From Symmachiella dynata (GTDB taxonomy: Bacteria > Planctomycetota > Planctomycetia > Planctomycetales > Planctomycetaceae), in contig NZ_CP036276.1 in NCBI RefSeq assembly GCF_007747995.1, positions 248,001 to 312,000 of the forward strand: a stretch of DNA of 64,000 nucleotides. Reading direction: 5' to 3'. Below the pieces are notes generated by a model, which worked only from the letters and a program-made list of their open reading frames with translations, was not told the origin of the DNA and ran no database searches. Shown here piece by piece: positions 40,289 to 49,800 of this stretch; position 1 is the stretch's first letter, and every line of letters starts with the position of its first letter. The translations under genes and the position numbers were made by a program.

Positions 40289-41296
40289 CTACGCAGCGGC
40301 GGGGCGGATGGCGGGGATGGTGTCGGGGGCATTCAGAGCGTCGGGGTTCGCCTTTAAGTAGTCGATCAACTCCAGCGACGTGACGACTTGCGTGCCGGGC
40401 GTTTCGCTGACGACTTCCAACATGCCTTGGAAATTCGCGATCGCCTCTTCGTCCACACCGACCGCTTCGGTCGCTTCGAGCCACGTGGCGTCGAACTTCA
40501 GGAAGGACCAAGAATGCAAGAAGATCGTTGTGCACAACACGCCCGCCGCCATCGCTTCTTGCAGGTGCCAACGAAACGTTTCCGGTGTTCGCCAATTCAC
40601 GTCCAACTTTCGCGGCGTCCCTTTCACGTCGTGATACACCGAGACCGGAACTTCGTAGACGCCGTCATATTTGCGGACCCCATTATTACAATACGATGCA
40701 TCAATCATGCACTGCTTGTGTCCCAGCAGCGATGAAAAATCGGCTTCGATTCCAATGTCACGCATCGCACGAAACGATGCCGGTGACACGCGATAGCCGC
40801 CGGCGCGATACGCGCGGGTCGGCTGACCGGTGAACTCCGCCAAGTAGTCGGACGCCTCTCCCAACCAACTCCGCACCCCTTCGTCCGTCCAATAATAATC
40901 GAAGCGGTCTTGATAGTCGGGAATGTGCAGCTCCGGATGCGAGTGCAGTGCGCAGTCGTGCCCGCGGCGCAAGACTTCCTGGCAGACTTCCCGAATCGGC
41001 TCCTTGCCGTAGGACCGCACGGTCAATGTGTCCGTAAAAAAGATAGCGGGATATCCAAACGCATCCGCCATGTCCATGATCATCGGAATGCCATATTCGC
41101 GGCCTTGATAACGCCCCCAAAACAACCGATCCACAGGCGCCTCAGGACTCCGTTCGCGGCGGGCTTCGTTGTCGATCGTGATCACAACAAAGTGCGGGTG
41201 TTTTTTGGGGCCGGTTTTTAGGCTTTGTCGAATGCGGTGAATACCGGAGAGGAGGTGACCGCTGATCGCGCGAGGATTCAACACGAGATTTCTCAT
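40289..41296 (-). CDS. Polysaccharide deacetylase-like (NodB-fold) protein
   Basis: The 335-residue protein has features of carbohydrate esterase 4-like folds: VVITIDNEAR with the first Asp, CALHSHPELHIP with the metal His pair, YRAGGYRVSP, and a C-terminal TIFLHSWSFL. It has no signal peptide, so it is probably cytoplasmic, like WbmS-type proteins in surface polysaccharide clusters. The substrate is unknown, and no glycosyltransferase is adjacent. Confidence 0.78.
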   Translation of the reverse strand: MRNLVLNPRAISGHLLSGIHRIRQSLKTGPKKHPHFVVITIDNEARRERSPEAPVDRLFWGRYQGREYGIPMIMDMADAFGYPAIFFTDTLTVRSYGKEPIREVCQEVLRRGHDCALHSHPELHIPDYQDRFDYYWTDEGVRSWLGEASDYLAEFTGQPTRAYRAGGYRVSPASFRAMRDIGIEADFSSLLGHKQCMIDASYCNNGVRKYDGVYEVPVSVYHDVKGTPRKLDVNWRTPETFRWHLQEAMAAGVLCTTIFLHSWSFLKFDATWLEATEAVGVDEEAIANFQGMLEVVSETPGTQVVTSLELIDYLKANPDALNAPDTIPAIRPAAA

Positions 41297-41341
41297 TTTG
41301 AGGTTAGTTGATATTTGGGAAACAACGATTCGATCGATGGC

Positions 41342-42289
41342 TTACCGGATGTATACATTTCCGCTCAGAACCTGTTTCGAGCCAGGAGGCACATCATATC
41401 GAACGTTAATTGCGGTCTTTTCAGTTTGTTCGAGCAACTGATCGAAGTCCACTTTCTTTCCCCACAATTCGTCCAATTGTTGGCGCTGCTGGGGGTTCAA
41501 TACGGATAGGATTTTGTCCCAGGTTTGTAAACGAACCTTACGGTGACCAGCATCGCGAATTTTTTCTAACGCGATAATCTCGTCGCGGTGCAGTTCATCA
41601 TGGGCTTCAATCGCCTCGTCAAATGCCTGCGAATACTTTTTGCCAAACTCATTGTTGTGAATTTCCGCTAACGCGATTTTGGGTGAATCAGCCCATACAA
41701 ACTTTGAGCCAACTGCCTTCTGGTAGCTTTCTGAATAATTCTTGTCGTACGCATGCCTCTGTTCAAAGCTCCGCTCCACGATGTCGTTAATCGTCTTCAG
41801 TTGTGAATCATTAATCGCTAGATAATCAGTGTATTCTTGGTCCTCAAATAGAAATATGTCCCACCCTTGAGCCTCAATTTGAACAAAACGTTCCCGTTGA
41901 GGCGTTGTCAGGATTTCGCTGAGCTGCACATGGACGGACGGTTCCAGCAGTCGAGTGAGTTCTGCATCCAGGGGCGGGGGGTGTTTGCCCTCCAAATACT
42001 CCGCCACGTAGGTCTCGCTCAATTGCCGAGCGTCGCGATCAAACGATTGTCGCAACCGGCGAATTTGTTCCTGCTGCTGATTATTGAGATTCAGTTCTTG
42101 TTGAACGATTTCCGTCTGCAGGCTCACCAGTGCTGACAAGGCTGAGTTGGGTTTCCAATAGTGAGGTTTCGACAGAATGTGATTGTCGGCAGGAACCACA
42201 TCCATTGGCTGTGGCGATGGTGAGCAACCGGCAATCGTTGTTGCAATAGCCGCAACAAACATGATCAGCCCAGCTAATTGCGGTTTCAT
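41342..42289 (-). CDS. Helical lipoprotein, hypothetical
   Basis: A lipoprotein signal ends at TIAGCSPSP. The mature part is mostly helical and charged and contains three LxxxQ-type segments (LNLNNQQQEQIRRLRQSF, ILTTPQRERFVQIE, VLNPQQRQQLDELWGKK), a pattern seen in Spy/CpxP-like periplasmic proteins. No specific family can be assigned. It is on the same strand as the deacetylase-like gene, 45 bp upstream of it. Confidence 0.75.
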   Translation of the reverse strand: MKPQLAGLIMFVAAIATTIAGCSPSPQPMDVVPADNHILSKPHYWKPNSALSALVSLQTEIVQQELNLNNQQQEQIRRLRQSFDRDARQLSETYVAEYLEGKHPPPLDAELTRLLEPSVHVQLSEILTTPQRERFVQIEAQGWDIFLFEDQEYTDYLAINDSQLKTINDIVERSFEQRHAYDKNYSESYQKAVGSKFVWADSPKIALAEIHNNEFGKKYSQAFDEAIEAHDELHRDEIIALEKIRDAGHRKVRLQTWDKILSVLNPQQRQQLDELWGKKVDFDQLLEQTEKTAINVRYDVPPGSKQVLSGNVYIR

Positions 42290-42389
42290 AGATGTTCGCG
42301 TGTGAAGTGGTCGTTTGGGAAATTACCGTGAACGATTGAGTTTTTGTTTTGCGTGTAATTTTATTGAGTCAACTTGCTCGACAAGGAAC

Positions 42390-42512
42390 GCCATGCACGA
42401 CGGCAAGCCGTCGGTTTGGGAATTTGTACTCCGACGCCCTCGAATCTGTGTTTGATCCGTGTTTCATCTGTGGCTAAAAACAACGTCGTTTTGGTAGCGA
42501 CTCCGCCGCGCC
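42390..42512 (+). repeat. Dispersed intergenic repeat, copy 2
   Basis: Second copy of the element at 7796-7917 in the same orientation, with the same CGACGGC/GCCGTCG hairpin at one end. It ends about 25 bp from the stop codon of the minus-strand sulfotransferase gene, mirroring the position of copy 1 relative to its neighbour. A partial extra unit, CATCCGTGGCTAAAAAAACC, follows it. Confidence 0.75.
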
Positions 42513-42536
42513 GTCTTCATCCGTGGCTAAAAAAAC

Positions 42537-43409
42537 CTACCAATCGTTATCCGTCGCATAGCCCAGTTCGATCAACAAGTCGCCTGCTTTGTCTTTGAAG
42601 ATTTGTTTATCTTCGTCGGTCATGTCGCGCTGCCAGCGAGCGAGGGCTTTGTGGGAGATTGGTTCGACGGCGTCGGCGGAGACCGGCATGGCTGTGAAAT
42701 CGCGGGTGGTGCTTTCCAGTTCGTGATACCGCAGCACGCGGTCGTCCCATTCTTCGCCGAGGAACTCCACGACCTTGCGCATGGTTTGTTCTGGCTGTTG
42801 CACCAATTCTTCGTAGTGCACTTCGTAGTAACCTGCTTGGCCGCGGGCTGCGAGGCCTTTGCGGGTGTAATTCACCCAGGAGGTAATGCAGTTTTCGATC
42901 GGTTTCCAGGTATTCAATTCGATCGTGCGGCCGTTTTCGTATTTGAATTTCGGATGCGTCCGCAAGGAGCAAACGACGTCGCGGCCGTCGCGGATGATGT
43001 GGATGAATCGCGCGTTGGGGAAGTGCTCGAAGATGTAGGGGATGTAATAAATGTTGGGCGGCGCTTTATCACCCCAAATCGGTTTGTCCTCTCGCTGCGC
43101 CAAACCGCGCATGAACCGTTCGATGAAGTGCGCTTGATCCTGCGAGGTCGCCAACAATTCGTCGACGTACTCTCGTGTGACGCCAAAGTTATTGACCAGT
43201 CGCTGCGGATCGGGGGTTTCCACGAAGATTCGCGAACCTTGGCCAACGGCAAATTTTGGATGGCTGTCGAGCATCACGCGAAACAGTGACGAACCGCTGC
43301 GGGAACAACAGCCAATCACAATTCCGGCATCCTGTGAAACATAGCTGCCGTATTGGTCGGTTTTGGGATCCAAACGGGTGGCCGGCGGCACGGCGGAGGT
43401 GGCGGGCAT
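42537..43409 (-). CDS. Sulfotransferase family protein
   Basis: The 290-residue protein has the PAPS-binding 5' loop GCCSRSGSSLFRVMLDSHP and the 3' block FIHIIRDGRDVVCSLRTHP, the two hallmarks of sulfotransferases. It transfers sulfate from PAPS to an acceptor that cannot be predicted; similar genes are common in planctomycetes. It has no signal peptide. The start is at MPATSAVPPATRLD. Confidence 0.9.
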   Translation of the reverse strand: MPATSAVPPATRLDPKTDQYGSYVSQDAGIVIGCCSRSGSSLFRVMLDSHPKFAVGQGSRIFVETPDPQRLVNNFGVTREYVDELLATSQDQAHFIERFMRGLAQREDKPIWGDKAPPNIYYIPYIFEHFPNARFIHIIRDGRDVVCSLRTHPKFKYENGRTIELNTWKPIENCITSWVNYTRKGLAARGQAGYYEVHYEELVQQPEQTMRKVVEFLGEEWDDRVLRYHELESTTRDFTAMPVSADAVEPISHKALARWQRDMTDEDKQIFKDKAGDLLIELGYATDNDW

Positions 43410-43523
43410 CGGTCACGCATCCTTGCGTTGGGAGTGGAGTTCTATTCAATGAGATAACGTCGTATCTCAATTGGACCGGCGTTCTACGTCGGTACGCGAA
43501 TTGTGTCAAGATGAGGTCTTCGG

Positions 43524-43691
43524 AGGCGTGAGGCTTGAGGGGACAGGCGTGAGGAAAAAAGGGAGTGGCCGGTGGCCAGAACGAAGACCGCAGGCCGACG
43601 GAATTGCCGCGTACACCTCTATCTTCCTACAGTCTAAAGCCTACGGACCACAGCCTTCCCTCACGCCTGTTCCCTCAAGCCTCAGGCCTCA
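43524..43691. repeat. Imperfect inverted repeat element with about 30-35-bp arms
   Basis: The left arm (43524-43555) contains GGCGTGAGGCTTGAGG and GACAGGCGTGAGGA. The right arm (43657-43691) is its near reverse complement, TCCCTCACGCCTGTTCCC and TCAAGCCTCAGGCCTCA. About 100 bp separate the arms. It is intergenic between the sulfotransferase and a small lipoprotein gene, and has the general shape of a small non-autonomous element or a stem-loop leader. Confidence 0.7.
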
Positions 43692-43825
43692 CACCAAGTA
43701 TCACCCATTCTACCGAGAATACCCCGGCAATCCCTATAGGCCCTCTCATGCGAATGCCGATAACCAAGAACGTCACGGATTCGATTTTTGTACCAGCGTT
43801 CGGTTGCCGTCAGGGGAGAGCCGCC

Positions 43826-44227
43826 ATGACAGGGAAGTTGCAAGCCGCAGTTGCGGCAGTATTTATGATCACTTTGGGAGGCTGCCAAGCCGTTCCCAAA
43901 GCGGGTGATGTTGAAGACAAAGTGATCCGTGGGCAGGAGGCATCCTACTACGGTGAAACTCAAGGTACGTATTATCAAGATAACTATAGCAACGTCGGTT
44001 CCGCCTGCGATGGCGACGGGTCCGATGTCAATTGTGGACTCTTGGGCGTCGCCAAAGGCTTTTGTTGTGAGTCTTGGGCGCTGTTCAACGTGATGTTTGC
44101 CTATCGTTGGGAAGGGGAATACCCCGACGGCCCGCTGCACGGTTGGCGCGGTTCGTGGTGCGGCCCGTTCGGCGAAGGCAGTGCCGACACGACCCAATCC
44201 CCGTGCATCCCGCCAGGGGCCTATTAA
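43826..44227 (+). CDS. Small lipoprotein, hypothetical
   Basis: The 133-residue protein starts MTGKLQAAVAAVFMITLGGCQ, a lipoprotein signal with Cys20 at the lipobox. The mature part has several Cys residues (SACDGDGSDVNC, GFCCESW) and a terminal GWRGSWCGPFGEG. No family is recognised. The start is supported by AGGGGAG upstream; in-frame codons back to 43565 run through the inverted repeat and are not protein-like. It ends just before a strong terminator. Confidence 0.75.
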   Translation: MTGKLQAAVAAVFMITLGGCQAVPKAGDVEDKVIRGQEASYYGETQGTYYQDNYSNVGSACDGDGSDVNCGLLGVAKGFCCESWALFNVMFAYRWEGEYPDGPLHGWRGSWCGPFGEGSADTTQSPCIPPGAY

Positions 44228-44262
44228 ACGATTGCCACGATGCGAAATTAGTATTGAAACCC

Positions 44263-44303
44263 AAAATGGCTGGGGACGGTTTATTCCGCCCCAGCCATTT
44301 TTT
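44263..44303 (+). terminator. Intrinsic terminator between convergent genes
   Basis: A 13-bp stem (AAAATGGCTGGGG / CCCCAGCCATTTT) with a 13-base loop is followed by a run of six T. It lies 36 bp past the small lipoprotein stop. The A-rich left arm means it could also work for the minus-strand gene ending at 44328. Confidence 0.9.
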
Positions 44304-44327
44304 GCGTTTAGGGCAACCACTACGGCA

Positions 44328-44813
44328 CTAGTACGACGTTTGGACTTTCAGAATGTAACGCTCGCCATTTGGGAAATAGGCACCCTGTAAACGGACTTCT
44401 CGTTCTCCAATCATGCGAGATCCATGAACGCCACCGATGTCGAAATCCGATGGTATTATTCCGGGGCGATTGTTTGCTGGAACCATCTCCAAGAAATGTT
44501 TCGACATCTCAGAGTCCATCTCCAACGGGTCCATATTCCAGTTTGTTTTAATCTCCCAAAACGCCTCTTGGGAGCAGTGGCCGGTTAATATGCCGGTGGT
44601 ACGACCATGGGGATGAGTGCGAAAGTTCGCATAGACGGGGCCGAAAGCTGTTAGTTCGTTGAGAACCTTGCCGACTACGGGAACGGTTTGAATATTCTCA
44701 TGAATTTTTTCATCAACGTCGATCTTGACCGCCAACCAACCCAACCACAGAAGTCCCACTGCACAGAAACTCCATGTAAAATAGCGGGCGATGCGTGTGG
44801 CTGTTGGTTTCAT
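44328..44813 (-). CDS. Membrane-anchored protein, hypothetical
   Basis: The 161-residue protein begins MKPTATRIARYF, followed by one membrane helix (about residues 9-28), then a soluble domain with no recognised family. The soluble part includes FRTHPHGRTTGILTGHCS and GVHGSRMIGEREVRLQGAYFPNG. The ATG at 44813 has an AGGAGAGG purine stretch upstream. In-frame codons to 44912 would overlap the neighbouring gene. Confidence 0.65.
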   Translation of the reverse strand: MKPTATRIARYFTWSFCAVGLLWLGWLAVKIDVDEKIHENIQTVPVVGKVLNELTAFGPVYANFRTHPHGRTTGILTGHCSQEAFWEIKTNWNMDPLEMDSEMSKHFLEMVPANNRPGIIPSDFDIGGVHGSRMIGEREVRLQGAYFPNGERYILKVQTSY

Positions 44814-44896
44814 AATGCGTTCTAACCTCTCCTGGCTCCGAGGTGGCCCTATGCGGGAAACGATTAGGTGATGCGTTGAACGCAAGCCTGTCAGAG

Positions 44897-45499
44897 CTAT
44901 TCCAACCACCATTCAATCAGTTCATCGGGCCAATATTTTTCCGGCAACGGCATGGCCACGAATGGCTTTTGTGGGTTCACTACGATCGGTAACAAGGGAG
45001 AGCAAAGTCTCCGTTCGGGGAGATGCTTGCGGACAAAAAACGTCGTTGAAATCTGGCAGCGCGTGGTGGGGCTGACGCTGCGAGGCACGGGCAATCCATA
45101 GACGCGCACCCTTTCGTCGGTCAAATAGGCAGCGATGCGTGCCAGATCGGGATCATCGGGGATCGTCCCTTTTAGGGTATGCAGCGTGTAGGCGACCTTT
45201 GCCAAATGCACGTAGCTGACTTTGCTTGGATCGTCTAGCGAATAGACCAATTCTCCCGGGCAATTATCATCCCCGTCTTGGAAGATTAAGGCGTTGGCTT
45301 GTAGGATGTGGCCCCAGACGACCTTCCCATTGCGGAACACCTCGTTCACATGATCGAAAATGATCGTCAATCTGTCCGACGGGTAAGCAAGCAGCCATTC
45401 GGGTTTCGGAACGCGCTGATAAGTCAATCGGTCCCACATCGAAAACCGCCGCGGAGCCGGTCCATAATTGTCGATGCATTCTTGAAGCTGGTCGATCAT
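44897..45499 (-). CDS. Cytoplasmic protein of unknown function
   Basis: The protein of about 200 residues starts MIDQLQECIDNYGPAPRRFS. It has no signal peptide or membrane helix. It contains FDHVNEVFRNGKVVWGHILQANALIF and GDDNCPGELVYSLDD, with a C-terminal YWPDELIEWWLE. I do not recognise a family. It lies upstream of the membrane-anchored hypothetical on the same strand, so the two may be co-transcribed. Met at 45550 is an alternative start. Confidence 0.65.
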   Translation of the reverse strand: MIDQLQECIDNYGPAPRRFSMWDRLTYQRVPKPEWLLAYPSDRLTIIFDHVNEVFRNGKVVWGHILQANALIFQDGDDNCPGELVYSLDDPSKVSYVHLAKVAYTLHTLKGTIPDDPDLARIAAYLTDERVRVYGLPVPRSVSPTTRCQISTTFFVRKHLPERRLCSPLLPIVVNPQKPFVAMPLPEKYWPDELIEWWLE

Positions 45500-45765
45500 T
45501 GCGAAGCCTTGTGCGCGTCTTGGGGCTACGGTTTGCGGGCGGATCAACATTTATAACATAAGCTGCCGAGCGCAACATCAATATCGCTGTCGCTGATGCC
45601 ACTGAGCAGCGACATGATTCACCCGGGACCCGTATTGCCTCCAGCCGCTCCCATCTGAGGCTGCCCCACTGTTCCCCTGGGGGGCAATCGTCTAAAATGC
45701 CAGTCTAAACCTCATGACCCACACCGTCCCGCTGACCGGGCTATATGCAGGAACTCGGAACCGAT

Positions 45766-46185
45766 ATGTATCGAATCACCCAGCAGATCGACTTTTGTTA
45801 TGGCCACCGGTTGCTGAATTATGCCGGCAAATGCCGGAACCTTCATGGGCACAATGGACGGGTGCAGATTTCCCTGGAGGCGGCTGACCTCGACAATCGG
45901 GGGATGCTGATCGACTTCACGGACATCAAAAAGTCCATCGCCACCTGGATCGATTCGGAGTTGGACCACCGCATGATTCTGCATGAGGATGACCCGGCGC
46001 TCTCCATGCTCCAGGAATTGAACGAACCGGTCTACGTGATTCGCCACAATCCGACGGCAGAGAATATCGCACGGCTGATCTACGAGTTCGCGAATTCCGA
46101 AAACCTGCCGGTCCGAGAAGTCACCTTGTGGGAGACTCCCAAATCATCAGCCACCTACGGCGAATGGTCGAGTCCGAGTCACTGA
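45766..46185 (+). CDS. queD: 6-carboxytetrahydropterin synthase / PTPS family (QueD-like)
   Basis: The 139-residue protein shows the PTPS zinc triad: CYGHRL His, and both His residues of NLHGHNG. The catalytic Cys is in GKCRNLHGH, and MLIDFTDIKK and LDHRMI follow. QueD makes 6-carboxytetrahydropterin for queuosine and other deazapurines; tgt in the same window completes that pathway. The family also contains true PTPS enzymes of pterin metabolism, so the assignment is probable rather than certain. Start at the ATG at 45766, with GGAA upstream; 45745 is an alternative. Confidence 0.85.
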   Translation: MYRITQQIDFCYGHRLLNYAGKCRNLHGHNGRVQISLEAADLDNRGMLIDFTDIKKSIATWIDSELDHRMILHEDDPALSMLQELNEPVYVIRHNPTAENIARLIYEFANSENLPVREVTLWETPKSSATYGEWSSPSH

Positions 46186-46882
46186 GCGGATAAACGCTGT
46201 CGGAAACGCTCGTTCCAGCGCCTTGTCAAATTGCGGGGCACCCCGTGTAGATGCGAAATCGTGATCAATGACCGGCGGGTTTTTGTGCGGGGGGGATTGC
46301 GCGCGGTGCGATTTCGACGGCGCATAAAGAAAGCCCCTGGAAAGCGGAAAGACAAAGAGCTTGGTTGAGTATTCTCAGGCGGTAGGCTAAATCGCGGTGT
46401 GGGTCGGTTGCGACTTAGGGGACCCTATTGCATACCAAGTTTTGTCTCTGATCCACGCTTTCACAAGGGGCTAGGCTGGGTATCGTGAGCAGAGGGCTTC
46501 TTGATTGGTTTTATGCAAGAGGCCATGCTGAAATATCGTGTTTAAACTTCCGTAACTGTGATTTCTAATATGCAATGTGCGTGCCAAACAATCGTTCGTC
46601 ACCAGTGTGACGTTTTGTTTTTTGCCGAATTGTTCAAAACCTCGCCAGATTTGCGATCCGGGCGCTGAAAACATAAAAGTAGTCCAATGTTTGCAACGTG
46701 CTTTATTGCAGTGGTTTGCGTCGATTTAATTCTTTGTGGTCTACTCTGGGACCAGGATTCGTTTGAATTTGCCCCACGATTCGGGTAATAATAGTGTCAT
46801 TGGTTCGGCGCTCGCTTCGGCGCCGATATTTACGGGTGTCGACACCTTATTTCGGCGCTATTCGGCGCTTTGGATAGGTAAA
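46186..46882. other. Long intergenic region upstream of the sigma-54 activator
   Basis: About 700 bp without a convincing protein gene, AT-richer than its surroundings in the middle part. It holds a perfect sigma-54 promoter (46571-46586) on the minus strand. The only frame behind that promoter with a plausible ribosome site is a 48-codon Arg-rich frame at 46179-46325, probably chance. Small GC hairpins (GGCGCTCGCTTCGGCGCC) lie just before the activator gene. Confidence 0.55.
46571..46586 (-). promoter_or_regulatory. Orphan sigma-54 promoter upstream of the activator gene
   Basis: The minus-strand sequence is TGGCACGCACATTGCA. It matches TGGCACG-N4-TTGCW at every specified base. It points away from the sigma-54 activator gene, toward a region of about 370 bp with no clear protein gene. 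Confidence 0.75.
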
Positions 46883-49800
46883 ATGGCGAGATATGACGGG
46901 CTCAAACCGGCGCGACGATGGCCTCTGGTCCTGGCCGGGATCGCCGTGCTGGTCTACTCGATTATCGTCCTTGGTTTTGTCAGCCAAAGTCGCGATCTCG
47001 GGCTGCGCTGTCTGATGCCCAACGAAGAGGACTTGGTCGCAGCTGGGGAACACCCTGAAAATGAGGTCGGTGTCCGCATCGATCGCGTCTTCGATGTGAC
47101 GACCGATGGCGACCGCCCGCAAGAGGGGAGCCGACTACTCAGTATTGGTGGGCAACCGGTGCGGACCTTTACAGAGTTCACACAAGCCCTCGCCAACTTG
47201 CGTTCGACCCCGACTCCAGTGGGGTCGTTCGTGCCTCAGACCAGTGACTCTGAAGAGCATGCCGGGCCGATCGTTGAAAAACTCCCCTCGCATGAACGTT
47301 GGATTGAAGTCGAGTTCTTCAAAGAGGATGGCGATCCCAGTGACCCGTATTCCCCATTTCTCCAAGAAAAACGGTTGCCGCTTGGGGCGTTGAGTCTGTC
47401 GCTGGTGTGGTTCACGTTGCACTTGGGGATCTTCGTCGTGGGGGCGATGGCGTATTGGAAACGTCCGTTTGATGCAGCGGCCCGGATGTTCTTTGCGATG
47501 TGCATCGTCACCGTTGTCGCATTTGTTGGTGGATATCACTGGTGGGTGATCGCCGCACGGTTGTGGTTGAATATTCCCTTTGCCATCTGCGCCATGCTGG
47601 TGCCGGTGGTCACGCTGCACTTTTTCCTGGTCTTTCCGCACCGTAAACCCTGGTTTGCCCGCCATCCGCGGACGATTCTTGCGGCGATTTATGCGCTGCC
47701 TCTCGCTGCGACGACCGGCATGGTGACACTGTTGTGCTATTCGGCTTGGCAACACGCACATAGCGACGCCTACGCGTTGGGGGACTTGTTATTCACGCTC
47801 TCCTACATACAAAAATCGATCTACGGATACCTAGCCGTCGCCACCGTTTATTTTGTCGCCACGTTATATGCACTCTACGACAGTTACCAAACGACCAAGA
47901 ACACCGCTGAGCACAATCAGGTGAAGTGGATCTTGTGGGCAGCGGCCGCATCGACGTTGCCGGTGGGTTATACGCTGCTGTTAGCCCTCAATGACCGGGT
48001 CGAATTCGCTGTGGGGCATGCGCGATTCCCGATGTTTATTGCCAGTTTGCTGTTCATGATGGCCTATGCGGTGGGGATCATCCGCTACAAGCTGATGCTG
48101 GTCGACCAGGTGTTCAGCCGCGGCACGTTGTACTTCCTGCTCAGCTTCGGTGTGCTGATTGTCTATAGCTTGGCAATCACCCTCAGCAGCCTGCTGGGCA
48201 TGATGCAGGACATGCAGTTCCTGCATCAGGTGATCTCGGTCACGCCGGTTGTGTTGGTGGCGGTCATTTTGCTGGGGTGGATCCGCGATCGTGTGCAGCA
48301 GACATTGGATCGCAGCTTCTATCGTGAAAAGTACCAACTCGACAAGGTCATGCAGGGGATGAATCAAGCGGTCGCCCACCTGGGCGATCATCTGGGCGAC
48401 CCGGCGACGCTGGGGCAGCAGATGCTGACTTCTTGCCACGATGTGCTGCACATCAACCAAGCGGCCGTCTATTTACGGTCAGGGCCGAACGAAGACTTCA
48501 ACTTGATTGCCGTCCAAGGTGACATGTCACCTCCCGCCCGGCTGGCAAACGATCCTGAACTCACGATCCCTCTGTTGGAAAACGCCAGCCTGCAGCGAAC
48601 ATCACTTGGCGGACGTGGCCCCCGGTCGAAGGTTCAAACGATCCTGCGCGAATTGGATGTCGACCTCATTCACCGACTGGAGATGGAAGGGGAATTGGCG
48701 GGGTTCGTGTTGCTGGGGCGGAAACGAGACGACAGTGCCTACACGGCTGAGGATCTGACATTCCTCACCGCGTTGGGTCAGATCATGACCTTGCACAGCT
48801 CGAAGGTGCACGATGAAATTACGCGGTTGAACAAGGAACTTTCACTAAAAACGGAGCGGGTTGCCGAGCAACAGCGGCAGATTTCGATTCTTCAATCAGA
48901 AATCATGGGAAGTCGCGATCCGCAGAAGATCACCGTTCAAGGAGGTTTCCGCAACGAATTGATCCGCGGCAACAGCAAGGCTATCCGCCAGTTGCTAGAC
49001 ACGGTTCAAAAGGTTTCGCACAGCGAATCGTCGGTGCTGATTCGGGGTGAGAGTGGAACGGGCAAGGAGTTACTGGCCCAAACATTGCACATGAATAGCC
49101 CGCGGCACGAAGGGCCGATGGTGCGCGTGCATTGTGCGGCGCTCTCTCCCAGTTTGCTGGAAAGCGAACTGTTCGGCCACTCCAAAGGGGCCTTTACCGG
49201 CGCACACCGCGACAAAGAGGGCCGCTTTGAGATGGCCAACGGTGGTACGTTGTTCTTGGATGAAATTGGTGATATCTCCCTGGAAACACAGGTCAAACTG
49301 TTGCGGGTGCTGCAGGAACGCTCCTTCGAACCGGTGGGCGGAACGCGGACAATTCAAGTCGATGTACGGTTGGTGACGGCGACACACCAGGATCTGGAAA
49401 GCCTGATCCTGCAAGGCCGTTTCCGTGAAGACCTGTATTATCGATTGAACGTCATCAGCATGACGCTGCCGCCGCTGCGCGATCGTGTCGATGACATCTT
49501 TGAATTGGCTCGCCATTTCTTGGGTCGTGCTGCACAACGCATCGGCAAACCGATATCTCACTTGGATGACGAAACGGTCGACATCCTCAAACAGTATCCC
49601 TGGCCGGGGAATATTCGTGAGCTGGAAAATGTGATCGAACGTGCGGTGGTGCTGGCCGATGACGAGGTGATCACACCCGGCGATCTGCCGCGGGAAATCT
49701 TGTTCCCCAATCCATCGCAGTTACAACTCGGGAGCCAAAAGCGGCACGCTCCCAGCGGAAAGCAGCCGGTCGCGGGAGGGGAAACGGAGAAGGTCCCCGT

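Noticed and set aside
46179-46325. 48-codon Arg-rich minus-strand frame behind the orphan sigma-54 promoter
   Set aside because: AGGGG precedes it, but composition looks like chance GC-rich sequence and it overlaps the end of queD.
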